Made by a program: the position numbers and the translations under genes. This document shows, piece by piece, positions 7,541 through 16,655 of a stretch of 64,000 bases of DNA. The DNA comes from Salinimonas chungwhensis DSM 16280. Its GTDB lineage: Bacteria > Pseudomonadota > Gammaproteobacteria > Enterobacterales > Alteromonadaceae. Within the stretch, counting starts at the first letter, position 1. Each line of letters starts with the position of its first letter. The notes below the pieces were generated by a model. That model was not told where the DNA came from. It saw only the letters and a list, made by a program, of their open reading frames with translations, and ran no database searches. The stretch covers positions 62,001-126,000 of the forward strand of contig NZ_KB899377.1 in the NCBI RefSeq assembly GCF_000378185.1. The letters are read 5' to 3'.

Positions 7541-8121
7541 GCCTTCGTACCCTCGCGGTCAGGTTTAACTACCCCGACCCTGTTGTAAATAGTTGTTCTT
7601 GAGACTCCAAATCGCTTGGCAATATCAGAGACGGGTATATTTGGATCCTTGAGTAGAGCTTTAATCTCGCGAATGTCTTTCTGTTTCAGCTTTGGTTTAC
7701 GCCCACCAAGTCGGCCACGCGCCCGCGCAGCCTTCAATCCAGCTCGTGTTCTCTCGCTGATTAGGTTTCTCTCAAATTCAGCAAGTGCAGCAAATACGTG
7801 AAAAACCAGCTTTCCAGAGGCACTTGTCGTTTCGATCTTTTCTTGAAGACTCTCAAATCCGATTTTCTGTTCTTCCAGGGTCGTCACGAGTTTGACCAAA
7901 TCACCCAAGCTTCGTCCCAGACGGTCCAGCCTCCAAACCACCAACGTGTCGCCTGAACGCAGAGCTTTCAGGCAAACCTCAAGCTCCGGCCTTTCAGTGT
8001 TCTTCCCACTGGCTTTGTCTTCATAGATGACCTGACAGCCCGCTTTCTCCAAAGCGTCCCTTTGGAGGTGCAGGTTTTGATCATCCGTTGAAACGCGGGC
8101 ATAGCCAATACGTTGATTCAT
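7537..8121 (-). CDS. Serine recombinase (resolvase/invertase family)
   Basis: The ATG at 8121 gives 194 residues; a TTG two codons earlier is less likely. The N-terminal catalytic domain opens with MNQRIGYARVSTDDQN, where the Ser at 11 is the nucleophile, and carries the conserved RLDRLGRS arginines (about 65-72) and the E-helix segment ending in ISERTRAGLKAARARGR. A GGRKPKL linker leads to a C-terminal helix-turn-helix (SDIAKRFGVSRTTIYNRV) that binds the recombination site. The length fits Tn3-type resolvases and Hin-type invertases. It is the first gene of an operon with a methyltransferase and endonuclease, overlapping the former by 4 bp. It may mobilise the system, resolve dimers, or, through its HTH, repress the operon promoter; these roles are inferred. 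Confidence 0.92.
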   Translation of the reverse strand: MNQRIGYARVSTDDQNLHLQRDALEKAGCQVIYEDKASGKNTERPELEVCLKALRSGDTLVVWRLDRLGRSLGDLVKLVTTLEEQKIGFESLQEKIETTSASGKLVFHVFAALAEFERNLISERTRAGLKAARARGRLGGRKPKLKQKDIREIKALLKDPNIPVSDIAKRFGVSRTTIYNRVGVVKPDREGTKA

Positions 8122-8441
8122 GCACAATTAATTTACATAGAAAAATATACAAGTATTTTAACAAATTGCACACCGAGAATCCATGCGAAATGGCACCTTC
8201 TGAAGGTGTTCATAAAACGGTGGTTTTATGGACGTAGACAATATTAATTGATAAGTTCGCATATCATAGATATTGCCTATCGATCTGGTCGCAAGAAAGC
8301 AGACTCTCCTGTACTTGCTGCAAGCTCCTAGCTAAGGCAGACTAAGTTATTAAATTTAGTAAAAATTTAAGGTAATCCTCTCAGCTCATTACATAGAAAG
8401 AGGATTCGCCAAAGCGAATTGTAGGTTCAGGGGAACGGGTT
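8122..8441. other. Palindrome-rich intergenic region, candidate recombinase site and divergent promoters
   Basis: This 320-bp AT-rich gap separates the recombinase operon (left) from the ATPase gene (right). It holds several perfect inverted repeats: CACCTT-N3-AAGGTG (8194-8208), CATAAAAC-GGTG-GTTTTATG (8211-8230), ATATC-ATA-GATAT (8261-8273) and ATTCGC-CAAA-GCGAAT (8404-8419). The 11-mer TTACATAGAAA occurs twice in direct orientation, at 8133-8143 and 8389-8399. Serine recombinases usually bind paired inverted sites next to their own gene, so a res-like site with autoregulation is plausible. No ORF of note lies inside. Confidence 0.45.
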
Positions 8442-10643
8442 ATGGAAAAGCTATCTATTAAGTTGAAAAATTGCTTTGGTATATCGGATTTTAATGAGAC
8501 GTTCAGCTTTGAAAAATCGAACGCACACTTAATATATGCTCCTAATGGGGTCATGAAAACTTCTTTAGCTAAAACATTTGATTGCCTTAGTGTGGACGGC
8601 GGAAAGCCAAAGGAAGTTCTCTATAATCTTGAGCCTGAATGGAGCATTAAGATTGATGACCAAGAAATACTGCCAGATGAGATATTGGTAGTTAAGCCCT
8701 TTGATGCAGAGTTTGACTCAGATAATTTATCTACATTGCTTGTTAATAGCGAGCAAAAAGCCACTTATGATTCTATTTATAAAGAAATATTAAGCGCACG
8801 AAATCAACTCTCAAAAGGGTTGAATAAGCTATCAAAAGTCTCCCAGGACAAAGTCGAACAGCAATTAATTGACGATTTCGAAGTTGATAATATTTTTGAA
8901 GCGATTGAAGCCGTCCAAAATTTTGATCAAGGAAATTCAGAACTCTCAAAAATTCCATATTCAAAGATATTCGACCCGAAAGTTATTGAGTTGCTAAATG
9001 ATGAGTCTATTCGCGATAATATAGATGAATACAGCACTCGCTATAATGAACTCGTCGATAAATCTCCTTTATTTTCTAGGGGTAAATTCAACCCAATAAA
9101 TGCCGCGTCAGTTTCGAAGTCTCTTAAGAAAGAGAAGTTCTTTAATGCCGAGCATAAACTTTTGATGAAGGGGAATGATGAACCTATATGTGATCAAAAG
9201 AGTCTCGATGAGCTGCTAAAAAAAGAAAGTGAGTCTATTCTTGGCGACGGTCAACTACAAACCATATCAAATAAAATAATTTCTGGCGTCGCACCAGTTA
9301 AAGCATTTCAAGAGATCATTGAGAGTAGCCCAACAGTAACCGCGTATTTAGGAGACCTAGCGCACCTTAAAAAATTGCTCTGGTCGTCTTATTATGCGAC
9401 TGACAAGTCAGGATTTGACAGCTTACTTAGCTTATTCCAAAGCAAAAAATCAGAGCTTGCAGAAATAGAAAGGCAGGCAAGCTTAGAAAACACATTGTGG
9501 CACGAATCAAAAGAAGTTTTTAAAAGGCGCTTTTACGTTCCCTTTGGAGTCGATATTGAAGATCATAAAAATGTAATTCTAGGAACATCAGCACCAAACA
9601 TGGTTTTCACCTTTCCAAGGGAAAATGGTGAACCGGTGAGATTCGACAGAGGTCAACTAGATTCTCTTGATTGTCTCTCACTAGGTGAGCGGAGAGCTAT
9701 GTACTTGCTTTATGTGATTTTCGAGTTCAAAGCAAGATTAAAATCAGGTCAAAGGTCAGTAATCATTATTGATGATATTGCAGATTCGTTTGATTATAAA
9801 AATAAGTATGCGATTGTCGAGTATCTGAGGGAGATGGCCGGAGAGGACCTGTTTAGATTAATTATACTGACGCATAACTTTGATTTTTACAGGACAGTTC
9901 AAGGACGAGTCCTCGATACGGCTCAATGGGACAACTCTTTCATAGCTCAAAAGAGCGAGGGGAAGATTTTACTTCTTAAAGGGGGAAGTAAAGATGTATC
10001 CAGCCCATTTGATCTCTGGAAAAAGAGTTACGATTCAAATGCTGAAATGTTAATTTCAATGATACCCTTTGTAAGAAATCTTATCGAGTACCGAGATGGG
10101 TTTTCGCCAGATTACAAAAAGCTAACATCAATGCTTCATATCAAAGACAATGATGATGAGCCCGATTATAAAACAAGATCATTAAAAGTAGAGGATTTAG
10201 AAAATATTATTGCCAAGGTCGTACAAAGAAGAGATGTTAGCCAAAACTTCGATAAAGATGAGCCGGTCCTAGATCTTATTTATAGAACTGCTGATGATTT
10301 AGCAAATGCTCAAGTTCCTACAGACACAATAGCTTTAGAGCGAAAAATAGCGCTTTCCATAGCTATACGCCTAAAAGCGGAGGAGTTTATGTGGGATCAT
10401 GTGAACGATAAAACTCCCATCAAGGGTTCACAAACCGGGCGGCTGTTCAATAGAATTGTGAACGAGCAGTCAGGCAACAGTGATTTTGAGCAATTAGAAA
10501 GGGTGCTATCTCAGGTTACATTAATGACACCTGAAAATATTCACCTTAATTCGTTCATGTACGAGCCCCTAATTGATTTAGCCATGGACCATCTAATTGC
10601 GCTGTTTAAAGATGTTAAAGCGCTCACGTTCACTGGTGCTTAA
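8442..10643 (+). CDS. ABC/SMC-like AAA ATPase, possible stand-alone defence protein
   Basis: A 733-residue ATPase. The P-loop lies at residues 33-42 and reads APNGVMKTSL: the position before the Lys is Met instead of Gly. The centre is a long charged, probably coiled-coil insertion. The second half of the nucleotide-binding fold follows, with an ABC-type signature LSLGER (about 411-416), Walker B VIIIDDIADSF (about 441-451) and an H-loop LTHNFDFYR (about 476-484). About 250 C-terminal residues have no motif I recognise. The layout is that of SMC/Rad50-like or PrrC/RloC-like ATPases often found in defence islands. An AGGGG ribosome site and a 6-bp inverted repeat precede the ATG. Its base composition is clearly more AT-rich than its neighbours, a sign of recent transfer. 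Anti-phage function is inferred from fold and company. Confidence 0.75.
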   Translation: MEKLSIKLKNCFGISDFNETFSFEKSNAHLIYAPNGVMKTSLAKTFDCLSVDGGKPKEVLYNLEPEWSIKIDDQEILPDEILVVKPFDAEFDSDNLSTLLVNSEQKATYDSIYKEILSARNQLSKGLNKLSKVSQDKVEQQLIDDFEVDNIFEAIEAVQNFDQGNSELSKIPYSKIFDPKVIELLNDESIRDNIDEYSTRYNELVDKSPLFSRGKFNPINAASVSKSLKKEKFFNAEHKLLMKGNDEPICDQKSLDELLKKESESILGDGQLQTISNKIISGVAPVKAFQEIIESSPTVTAYLGDLAHLKKLLWSSYYATDKSGFDSLLSLFQSKKSELAEIERQASLENTLWHESKEVFKRRFYVPFGVDIEDHKNVILGTSAPNMVFTFPRENGEPVRFDRGQLDSLDCLSLGERRAMYLLYVIFEFKARLKSGQRSVIIIDDIADSFDYKNKYAIVEYLREMAGEDLFRLIILTHNFDFYRTVQGRVLDTAQWDNSFIAQKSEGKILLLKGGSKDVSSPFDLWKKSYDSNAEMLISMIPFVRNLIEYRDGFSPDYKKLTSMLHIKDNDDEPDYKTRSLKVEDLENIIAKVVQRRDVSQNFDKDEPVLDLIYRTADDLANAQVPTDTIALERKIALSIAIRLKAEEFMWDHVNDKTPIKGSQTGRLFNRIVNEQSGNSDFEQLERVLSQVTLMTPENIHLNSFMYEPLIDLAMDHLIALFKDVKALTFTGA

Positions 10644-10757
10644 GGCTGGGTACTGTGAGTCCTGGATCTTAATAAACTTGATCCACATTTACTCCCTAAG
10701 CATCGTAACCTTTTGTTTTATAATTATATTTCACATTCTGCATCGGGAAATGACCGT

Positions 10758-11495
10758 CTACCGCTCCAGGGCGTCCCGTTTACTTACCGGTATGGTAACT
10801 GGATTGTGGTGGTTGTTAATCTTTTTAGGGCTATAGACAATAGAACTATGGCCAAATTTGCTGATTGCCTCTTTTCGACTGCTTACATTCAACTTTTTAT
10901 ACAAGCGGTAGATATGGGTTTTTACCGTACTTTCAGCGACAAATAGTTCCTCTGCTATCTCCAGATTGCTTTTGCCCTGAACCACACGCTCGATAATTTG
11001 TTGCTCTCGTTTAGTGAGGTTGTGTAAAACATTTGTTTTCTTGTGGGTGTTTTTTGCATAGGGTTGATAACTGGACAGGAGTTCGGCCATCAGTTTGCGC
11101 GGTAGCCAGTAGTCTCCGCTTACCACATGTTCCAGGCAACAGGTCAGATGTTCTATAGGGGCATGTTCATAAAGCATACCCTTTAAATTCTGCAACGATA
11201 AAAGCAAAGCATTAGTAGTCGTTTCAGGAACATCATAAATAACGATGTCGATGGGGTTTTCTGTATGGTTTAGCCGCTCTCGCAGGGCGCTGGTTTGTGC
11301 AATACGGTAAGAGGTTAAAATGACCCTAAAGGAAGAAAAATCAAATGCTGATTCGCAAGCCTGCAATACTGAACGGCAGGTAAATGCGTAGCCCGCTTTT
11401 TCCAATTCCCGCTGAATAAACTGTGTTTGTATACAATACTCGCCCACTAGCAAAATAGAGGTGCAAGTGGACTTATCATCTGTCGCGTTATGCAT
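10758..11495 (-). CDS. LuxR-family (CsgD-like) transcriptional regulator
   Basis: The ATG at 11495 is chosen because AGGA lies 6 bp before it; a GTG at 11528 would add 11 residues. The protein is 245 residues. The N-terminal part resembles a degenerate receiver domain as in CsgD, with no clear phosphorylation triad. It leads through SGDYWLPRKLM (about 126-136) to a LuxR/FixJ-type HTH (about 160-212: LTKREQQIIERVVQGKSN, then AESTVKTHIYRLYKKLNVSSR). CsgD-type proteins control biofilm matrix and surface fibres. Its place downstream of, and in the same direction as, the pilus operon suggests it controls those pili; a 332-bp gap allows a separate promoter. Confidence 0.85.
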   Translation of the reverse strand: MHNATDDKSTCTSILLVGEYCIQTQFIQRELEKAGYAFTCRSVLQACESAFDFSSFRVILTSYRIAQTSALRERLNHTENPIDIVIYDVPETTTNALLLSLQNLKGMLYEHAPIEHLTCCLEHVVSGDYWLPRKLMAELLSSYQPYAKNTHKKTNVLHNLTKREQQIIERVVQGKSNLEIAEELFVAESTVKTHIYRLYKKLNVSSRKEAISKFGHSSIVYSPKKINNHHNPVTIPVSKRDALER

Positions 11496-11827
11496 AAATA
11501 GTCCTGTTTTTATTTTTCCATAAAGCACGTGTAAACCACATCAGGTTTTGCTGACACCCTGTCAACTAGCCCCGCTGATACCAAAAACAAACAAAAGCGA
11601 TGACATCTCTGCAACTATCAAAGACTGGAATAACGCGCTGTCTATTGCATAAATCGTTAAAGCAAAGAACCTCATTCAACCCTGCTGCGGAAGTAGTGAA
11701 ACTTTCCCTCTAATGAACAGTAACTGCTCCGAATTGATTAAAATTTACACAAATAGTAACAGAAAACCTGCTTTTTTCCATTATTAGTCACTCTTGTCAG
11801 CAAATTCATACTAACGAACGTGTAAGC
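11496..11827. other. Intergenic region between pilus operon and CsgD-like regulator
   Basis: A 332-bp AT-rich gap with no ORF. It should hold the promoter and leader of the regulator gene (minus strand) and the 3' end of the pilus transcript. I see no strong hairpin followed by a T-run and no convincing -35/-10 pair. Confidence 0.4.
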
Positions 11828-12712
11828 TTAAGGTTTTATAGCTAAATCTGGTTCCACCGAAATCTGCAGGGAATCACTGTAAATACCACCTGGCTTGTGT
11901 GCAGTATCGCCAATGACAAAACCGATAGGGATAATATGACCCGTAGACAGACTGTCATAGGCAACTTCAGCAACCGGATTCGTAATATCCAGAAAATTAT
12001 TGTCCAACAGCATCTGATAAAAAATATCCCACTTTTCGTTCATTGACTGGTGTCGCAGCCTGCCATGATGACCGGAGGCCACGCGAATGGTGTAACCCGT
12101 ATTACTTTGAACCCAAAGCCGCGGGGCGCCGGAAATTTGCTTATTAGAGGTTAATACCCCCATATCAAAATCATAATGTTGCTGGGTCATGCCATAAAAC
12201 TGGATTTGCGCTATAGGTAGAACATTCACCTGTATATCCCTGGTTTCAGGTAATGCAGCTGCGTTATAAACCAATGCATCATCATCCATCGTTGCCTCCA
12301 GCTGACCAGCATATGGGCCGGCAGAAAGCCATTGCTTAGTCCTGAAGCGCAACGCGATAGTAGTCATAGGTTGCTGGGTCGAAAGGGTCGCTATCCAACT
12401 GTCAGTCTGCGCATAGCCGCTACTTCCGTGCCAGTCGAATTCTAAAACACCATTACCCTGTCCCTGTAACGCCTGCCCTCCGTCTTTTAATCGTAAGCGA
12501 ATTGCAGTTTGACAATCTTCACCCGAGATCTGCACACCGAGCCTGTAACTCATTGTGAGCGCGTAATTACCGTCGGCAAGTACATCATAGCCTGATTGCC
12601 CAGATAGCGGTTGTAGGTGAATTGAGCCGAACTCACAGGACTGCGCGATAGCAGTATTGCTGGCTAACAAAAAAAGCACGCCGCAACAATAAAAAGCCGG
12701 TTTAGTCCACAT
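11828..12712 (-). CDS. Two-domain pilus tip subunit/adhesin (chaperone-usher)
   Basis: A 294-residue exported protein with a signal peptide (cleavage probably after AIAQ). Two similar halves are visible, each ending in a pilin-like terminal strand pattern: AGPYAGQLEATM near residue 155 and PGGIYSDSLQISVEP near the C-terminus. Two Cys in the first half (SCEFG and DCQTA) probably form the usual pilin disulfide. Two-domain subunits encoded last in such operons are typically tip adhesins, as CsuE is in archaic (Csu-type) pili. The start overlaps the usher stop by 11 bp, so it is translated in the same operon. The ligand is unknown. Confidence 0.7.
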   Translation of the reverse strand: MWTKPAFYCCGVLFLLASNTAIAQSCEFGSIHLQPLSGQSGYDVLADGNYALTMSYRLGVQISGEDCQTAIRLRLKDGGQALQGQGNGVLEFDWHGSSGYAQTDSWIATLSTQQPMTTIALRFRTKQWLSAGPYAGQLEATMDDDALVYNAAALPETRDIQVNVLPIAQIQFYGMTQQHYDFDMGVLTSNKQISGAPRLWVQSNTGYTIRVASGHHGRLRHQSMNEKWDIFYQMLLDNNFLDITNPVAEVAYDSLSTGHIIPIGFVIGDTAHKPGGIYSDSLQISVEPDLAIKP

Positions 12713-15203
12713 AAATGTTCCCTAACCGAATAAGCAAATCATCTTGTTCAGCTAACGTTAGTGTTGTTTTCTGTTGGGCTTTATTTTCCAACACCAGCTC
12801 ATAGTCGCCCGGTCGCACCCCGGAAATAGCAAAAAGACCATTGCGGTTAGTGAAAAATTCAACCTCTTTTTGAGATTCATCGCCAAGGTATCTGGCCACG
12901 CCAGCGACTAACGAAATAGGTTCGTCAGAGCTTGTATCCAGCAGCGTGCCAATAACCGTATAAACAGAATCAGAACCAATTTGTAAGTCATAGCCGCGTC
13001 GATATGCCGGATTGACCCAGAATGCGCCATCACCCAGATCATAGCCTGGAGGAAGATTTTCAACCTCATAACTAAGCATTTGTGGATTATAAGCCACTAA
13101 ATCAGGCACCAGGGCGGGCATTGCACCATACCCATATGCACGGGCGTAGCCTTGTTCTGCGGCAGGTGAAATGGCGACTTTATTGTCTTTCAGGCTTTTA
13201 TGCTGAGAAACCAGCGCAAACGCTTCGCGTACCGGTCGTCCAATAGCGACTTTATCGCCAGCAAAGGCAACTGCACTACTTAACTGTACACGAGTGTTAT
13301 GACTACGAATATCGTCATTGATGTCTTCCAAACGTGTGGTATGCCCTGCCAGGGCTTCGAACCGATTTCCCGTATAACTTACGCCCGCGTCTACATCCGT
13401 ATCAATTTCTTTATTGGTGACAACTGATGCATACGCTGACAACCCACCGGTATTACCGATATTGTCCTGATAAGTGGTATCTACAGCGTATTGATTGAGC
13501 TGAGAATCGTAACGACCAATTGCTCTGGTACTTCTACTAAAAGGCCAGCTCAGGGTTAGGGAGGTATTCCACTCATTATCCTGAGTTTCATTTAACTGGA
13601 AACCAACACGCACACTCCAGGTAGCTGGAGTACTGAAAAAGCGGCCTGATAAACCAGGACTGAAACGCCAGTAATTTGCATCTTTATCACTACCTGAACG
13701 GTGATCAATAGTCATGGCAGCGCGCAAAGTATCATTGATGTAAACAGAACCAAATGCTGAAAAAAAATGCTCAGTAGTACTTAATTGAACAATGTCTGTG
13801 ACGCCATCCTGAATACCTGAAAAATTATCAGACGAATATTCGTAAATCGCACTCAGTTGCGGTTGCCAGATATTGTTGTTATCAAAATCCGCATCCAACG
13901 CCAGCCGATAGGCTTCTCCTTTTCCCAGCAGGGGATGAGCGCTTTTTGTTGCTGATAATTCCATCACACCGATGGCATTGGCAAATAGTACGGTGCCGCC
14001 GTATTGATAAATATCTTCCCGCTTTTGCCCGTTGATACCAAGCGTAAGCCAGGGCGCGACGCCTACATTCAAATAACCGCTTACAACACGTTCATCTGAT
14101 ACGTAGTCTATTTCATCGGTGCCAAACTCTCGGGGGATTCCATACATCGCCGAGTATTCGAACTCTCCGGCATCCAGCAGATCATTACCTGTTGCTACGG
14201 AAAACTGTATAATTTCCTCAGCGCCTGCCGAATCGGTAATGACTAACTGAATATCGTTGGTACCCTGTGCCAACGGAATATCGCTGAGATCATAAGTACC
14301 GGCGCCCAGGGAAAGCCGCTGTACCACCGCACCATCTATGACCACGTCAACATTTGAGCCTCGCATCAGAGTAAATATTTGGTTTGCCCGGGGCCTGACA
14401 TTGCGGGTAGGAATACTGATAAAGTCCCGGGTCACGCCGATCCCCAGAATATCAGCGCTGTTTTGAAAACTGTCACCAATATTAAACATATCCCCCACAG
14501 TTAAACGGGTACCCTGTTCTGCAAAATCTATATTTAATCGAGTACCTTCGCGTAAATAACTGCCGGTTTGGTCGTCTGATTTTTCGTATCTTGATTCGTA
14601 TTCAAAGTTGGCCCATCCCAAATTCAGCGCAGAAGCTATTCTCGCGCCATACACTCTGGAAGTATTATCCTGTTCAGATATGGTTTGATTATCATTGGCA
14701 GCGACATTTAAATTTATAAAACCGCTGATGGGACTGGCGCTGGTGTAATTGCTATGGTCTTCATCGTTACCCAGTGAAAGTCGATGGATACGACTGTATT
14801 CGCGCGGCACCTTAACAATACATTCTAATGTGGACATATCAAAAATAAGTTCTAGGCCCGCCTGCTTGAAATCATTGCGAGACAGCATCGCTTCTCCACC
14901 AGTATCGCGAAGCTCTGAAACTTTTTCCTCTATTATCACATCAGAAAGCAACGCAAGCGTACTGGCTTTAGGTAACAGTATCTTATTCTCGGCGGTGATG
15001 GTTACTTCAGCCTCGCCCAGCACCGTATCGCTTATCTTAAGTAACGACATGAGTTGTATATCCCGCCCCGTGGGGTTAAGTGTGACCTCCTGCCCCATCG
15101 AACTTTGACAATAAATAAGTAACAAGCTTAATACTAAGCAAGTTTGGATTGTCCATGTCAGGCAATGTAATTGAAAAATCTGTCCATTATCTTTCCTGCC
15201 CAT
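12702..15203 (-). CDS. Outer-membrane usher of chaperone-usher pilus
   Basis: The ATG at 15203 is preferred (AGGTGAG 4-5 bp upstream) over the ATG at 15236, giving 833 residues and a signal peptide ending near SMGQ. The protein has an N-terminal chaperone-binding domain, a long beta-barrel region rich in alternating aromatic strands, a plug-like segment around GSNVDVVIDG and LPLAQGTNDIQL, and C-terminal domains including a carboxypeptidase-regulatory-like fold (VYTVIGTLLD ... FTNRNGLFAISGVRPGDYEL) as in archaic ushers. It would receive chaperone-subunit complexes and secrete the pilus across the outer membrane. It overlaps the upstream chaperone gene by 17 bp and the downstream tip gene by 11 bp, a tightly coupled operon. 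Confidence 0.88.
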   Translation of the reverse strand: MGRKDNGQIFQLHCLTWTIQTCLVLSLLLIYCQSSMGQEVTLNPTGRDIQLMSLLKISDTVLGEAEVTITAENKILLPKASTLALLSDVIIEEKVSELRDTGGEAMLSRNDFKQAGLELIFDMSTLECIVKVPREYSRIHRLSLGNDEDHSNYTSASPISGFINLNVAANDNQTISEQDNTSRVYGARIASALNLGWANFEYESRYEKSDDQTGSYLREGTRLNIDFAEQGTRLTVGDMFNIGDSFQNSADILGIGVTRDFISIPTRNVRPRANQIFTLMRGSNVDVVIDGAVVQRLSLGAGTYDLSDIPLAQGTNDIQLVITDSAGAEEIIQFSVATGNDLLDAGEFEYSAMYGIPREFGTDEIDYVSDERVVSGYLNVGVAPWLTLGINGQKREDIYQYGGTVLFANAIGVMELSATKSAHPLLGKGEAYRLALDADFDNNNIWQPQLSAIYEYSSDNFSGIQDGVTDIVQLSTTEHFFSAFGSVYINDTLRAAMTIDHRSGSDKDANYWRFSPGLSGRFFSTPATWSVRVGFQLNETQDNEWNTSLTLSWPFSRSTRAIGRYDSQLNQYAVDTTYQDNIGNTGGLSAYASVVTNKEIDTDVDAGVSYTGNRFEALAGHTTRLEDINDDIRSHNTRVQLSSAVAFAGDKVAIGRPVREAFALVSQHKSLKDNKVAISPAAEQGYARAYGYGAMPALVPDLVAYNPQMLSYEVENLPPGYDLGDGAFWVNPAYRRGYDLQIGSDSVYTVIGTLLDTSSDEPISLVAGVARYLGDESQKEVEFFTNRNGLFAISGVRPGDYELVLENKAQQKTTLTLAEQDDLLIRLGNIYVD

Positions 15204-15879
15204 GATACTCACCTGCGGGTAACAACCTGCCGACAATAATATCCCGCGATGAGTTTGGGGGTATAAATATATCGCCGATAGTGCTTAACACTGCTTCCTG
15301 AGTCTCCGCTGCTATACCATTAAAGTGCAGCAAACTGGAGTAAGTGAAGCGGGTTCCTTTATTTTTGAGAATACCCTGCCCGTCATCATCAACTATCAAA
15401 AGGACACCGGGCTCTTGAGCGCTGTTATAAACATGAATCAGAGCGTTATAGTTGACCTGGACACTCACACCGCTGCTGATTCCAGACTGATTAACAGGAT
15501 CATAGTTGTTCTTCGCTAATTGAAGTTGTGCAAATCGAACAAAATAGCTTTTTGATTCATCCAGCGAGCTATCCGTTAACCATTGAACCCGAAATGTCTG
15601 CTTGCTGCCCGGCGCCAGAATGGCCGCTGGTGGAAAAATTTTTAGCGGGCTGTCGGATGCTACTTGCGTCTTATAATTGCCGTCATCCTGAAAAACCAGG
15701 TTCATGACTAGGGCTTCCAGAGGCAAACGCTGAGTGGAATTATTTGTCACAACCAGCTGAGCTACGCGATGACTTTGTGTATTAAGCGTTAGCACGGTGG
15801 GAGATATAATTACACTGTTTGCTGTAAGTGGATAGCTAACCAATAACCAACACAGCAGGAACCACTTTACCCGGTCCAT
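15187..15879 (-). CDS. Periplasmic pilus chaperone (second of two)
   Basis: A 230-residue exported protein with a signal peptide (WFLLCWLLVSYPLTANS). The Ig-like chaperone pattern is visible: an early strand IISPTVLTLNTQSHRVAQLVVTNNS (about residues 24-48), PPAAILAPGSKQTFRVQWL (about 84-102), and a second domain with SVQVNYNALIHVY. It would bind pilins by donor-strand complementation and deliver them to the usher. It starts 3 bp after the end of the other chaperone gene and overlaps the usher gene. The sequence is clearly different from the first chaperone, so the pair is probably specialised, perhaps one for the shaft and one for the tip. Confidence 0.8.
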   Translation of the reverse strand: MDRVKWFLLCWLLVSYPLTANSVIISPTVLTLNTQSHRVAQLVVTNNSTQRLPLEALVMNLVFQDDGNYKTQVASDSPLKIFPPAAILAPGSKQTFRVQWLTDSSLDESKSYFVRFAQLQLAKNNYDPVNQSGISSGVSVQVNYNALIHVYNSAQEPGVLLIVDDDGQGILKNKGTRFTYSSLLHFNGIAAETQEAVLSTIGDIFIPPNSSRDIIVGRLLPAGEYHGQER

Positions 15880-15882
15880 ATC

Positions 15883-16584
15883 TTAATCCTGCAGGATATC
15901 TATAGATACAGTCGATGCGTTGTAGTTCTCAATAGGTGTCATCTCAAACACACGTTTAGATTGTGGCAATACTAATGTACCAGCAATATATTTACTAATA
16001 TCGGAACCCTTGAGCATCAAAGAGTTCGCGCCATCAGAAACCTGCCATCTTGTTTGTGTAAGACGACCATAACTATCGCCAGAATTAATAACTTCCAGCA
16101 ACCATTTATCATCTTTTTGTGATATTTTTTCGACATTAAGTTCAGAAAATGTATTTTTTGGCTTTACATTTATAAGTGTGTTGAATTGAAATAGTAGCCC
16201 CATCATCCCACTATTATTTTTTTTGCTTTCTAACTGAACTTCTTTTACGGAGATACGATATGCTTTTGACTGGGTGATAGAAGGATCACCTAAATAACGA
16301 ACGATAACAGACTGAGAGCGACCGGGCTGAATAACAGCGGTAACCGGAATAACTAATAATTCACCGTCAGCGGGTTCTCGGGTTTCTTTTCCATATTCAT
16401 CCATTGTCATAGAAAAAGGATAGAGCTCGACGGTCAGCACTTTATTTGATGTATTATCAATACGCATGGTCATTTGCGAGCGATTACCAATAGGCTCTAA
16501 TTCTGCAACCATTGGCTCTACTTTATACGCAAGTGCATTGTGACAAAACATAATAGTTGCGATCAAATATAAGTAGCGAACCAT
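15883..16584 (-). CDS. Periplasmic pilus chaperone (first of two)
   Basis: The ATG at 16584 has GGAG 6 bp upstream and is preferred over that at 16596; the protein is 233 residues with a signal peptide ending near HNALA. It shows a PapD-like layout: YKVEPMVAELEPIGNRSQMTMRIDN, then VIPVTAVIQPGRSQSVIVRYLG (the basic residue region that anchors subunit C-termini) and LLFQFNTLINVKP leading into the second domain. It is followed 3 bp later by the second chaperone gene. Its partner is probably the pilin encoded just upstream. Confidence 0.8.
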   Translation of the reverse strand: MVRYLYLIATIMFCHNALAYKVEPMVAELEPIGNRSQMTMRIDNTSNKVLTVELYPFSMTMDEYGKETREPADGELLVIPVTAVIQPGRSQSVIVRYLGDPSITQSKAYRISVKEVQLESKKNNSGMMGLLFQFNTLINVKPKNTFSELNVEKISQKDDKWLLEVINSGDSYGRLTQTRWQVSDGANSLMLKGSDISKYIAGTLVLPQSKRVFEMTPIENYNASTVSIDILQD

Positions 16585-16655
16585 CTTAAGCTCCATCTTT
16601 TACATTAATTATTATTTTAAATAAGACCTTCGTTAATCACCTTTTTATATGGTAA

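Noticed and set aside
10663..10685. TGGATC-N11-GATCCA inverted repeat after the ATPase gene
   Set aside because: The loop is long, the stem only 6 bp and no T-run follows; not enough to call a terminator.
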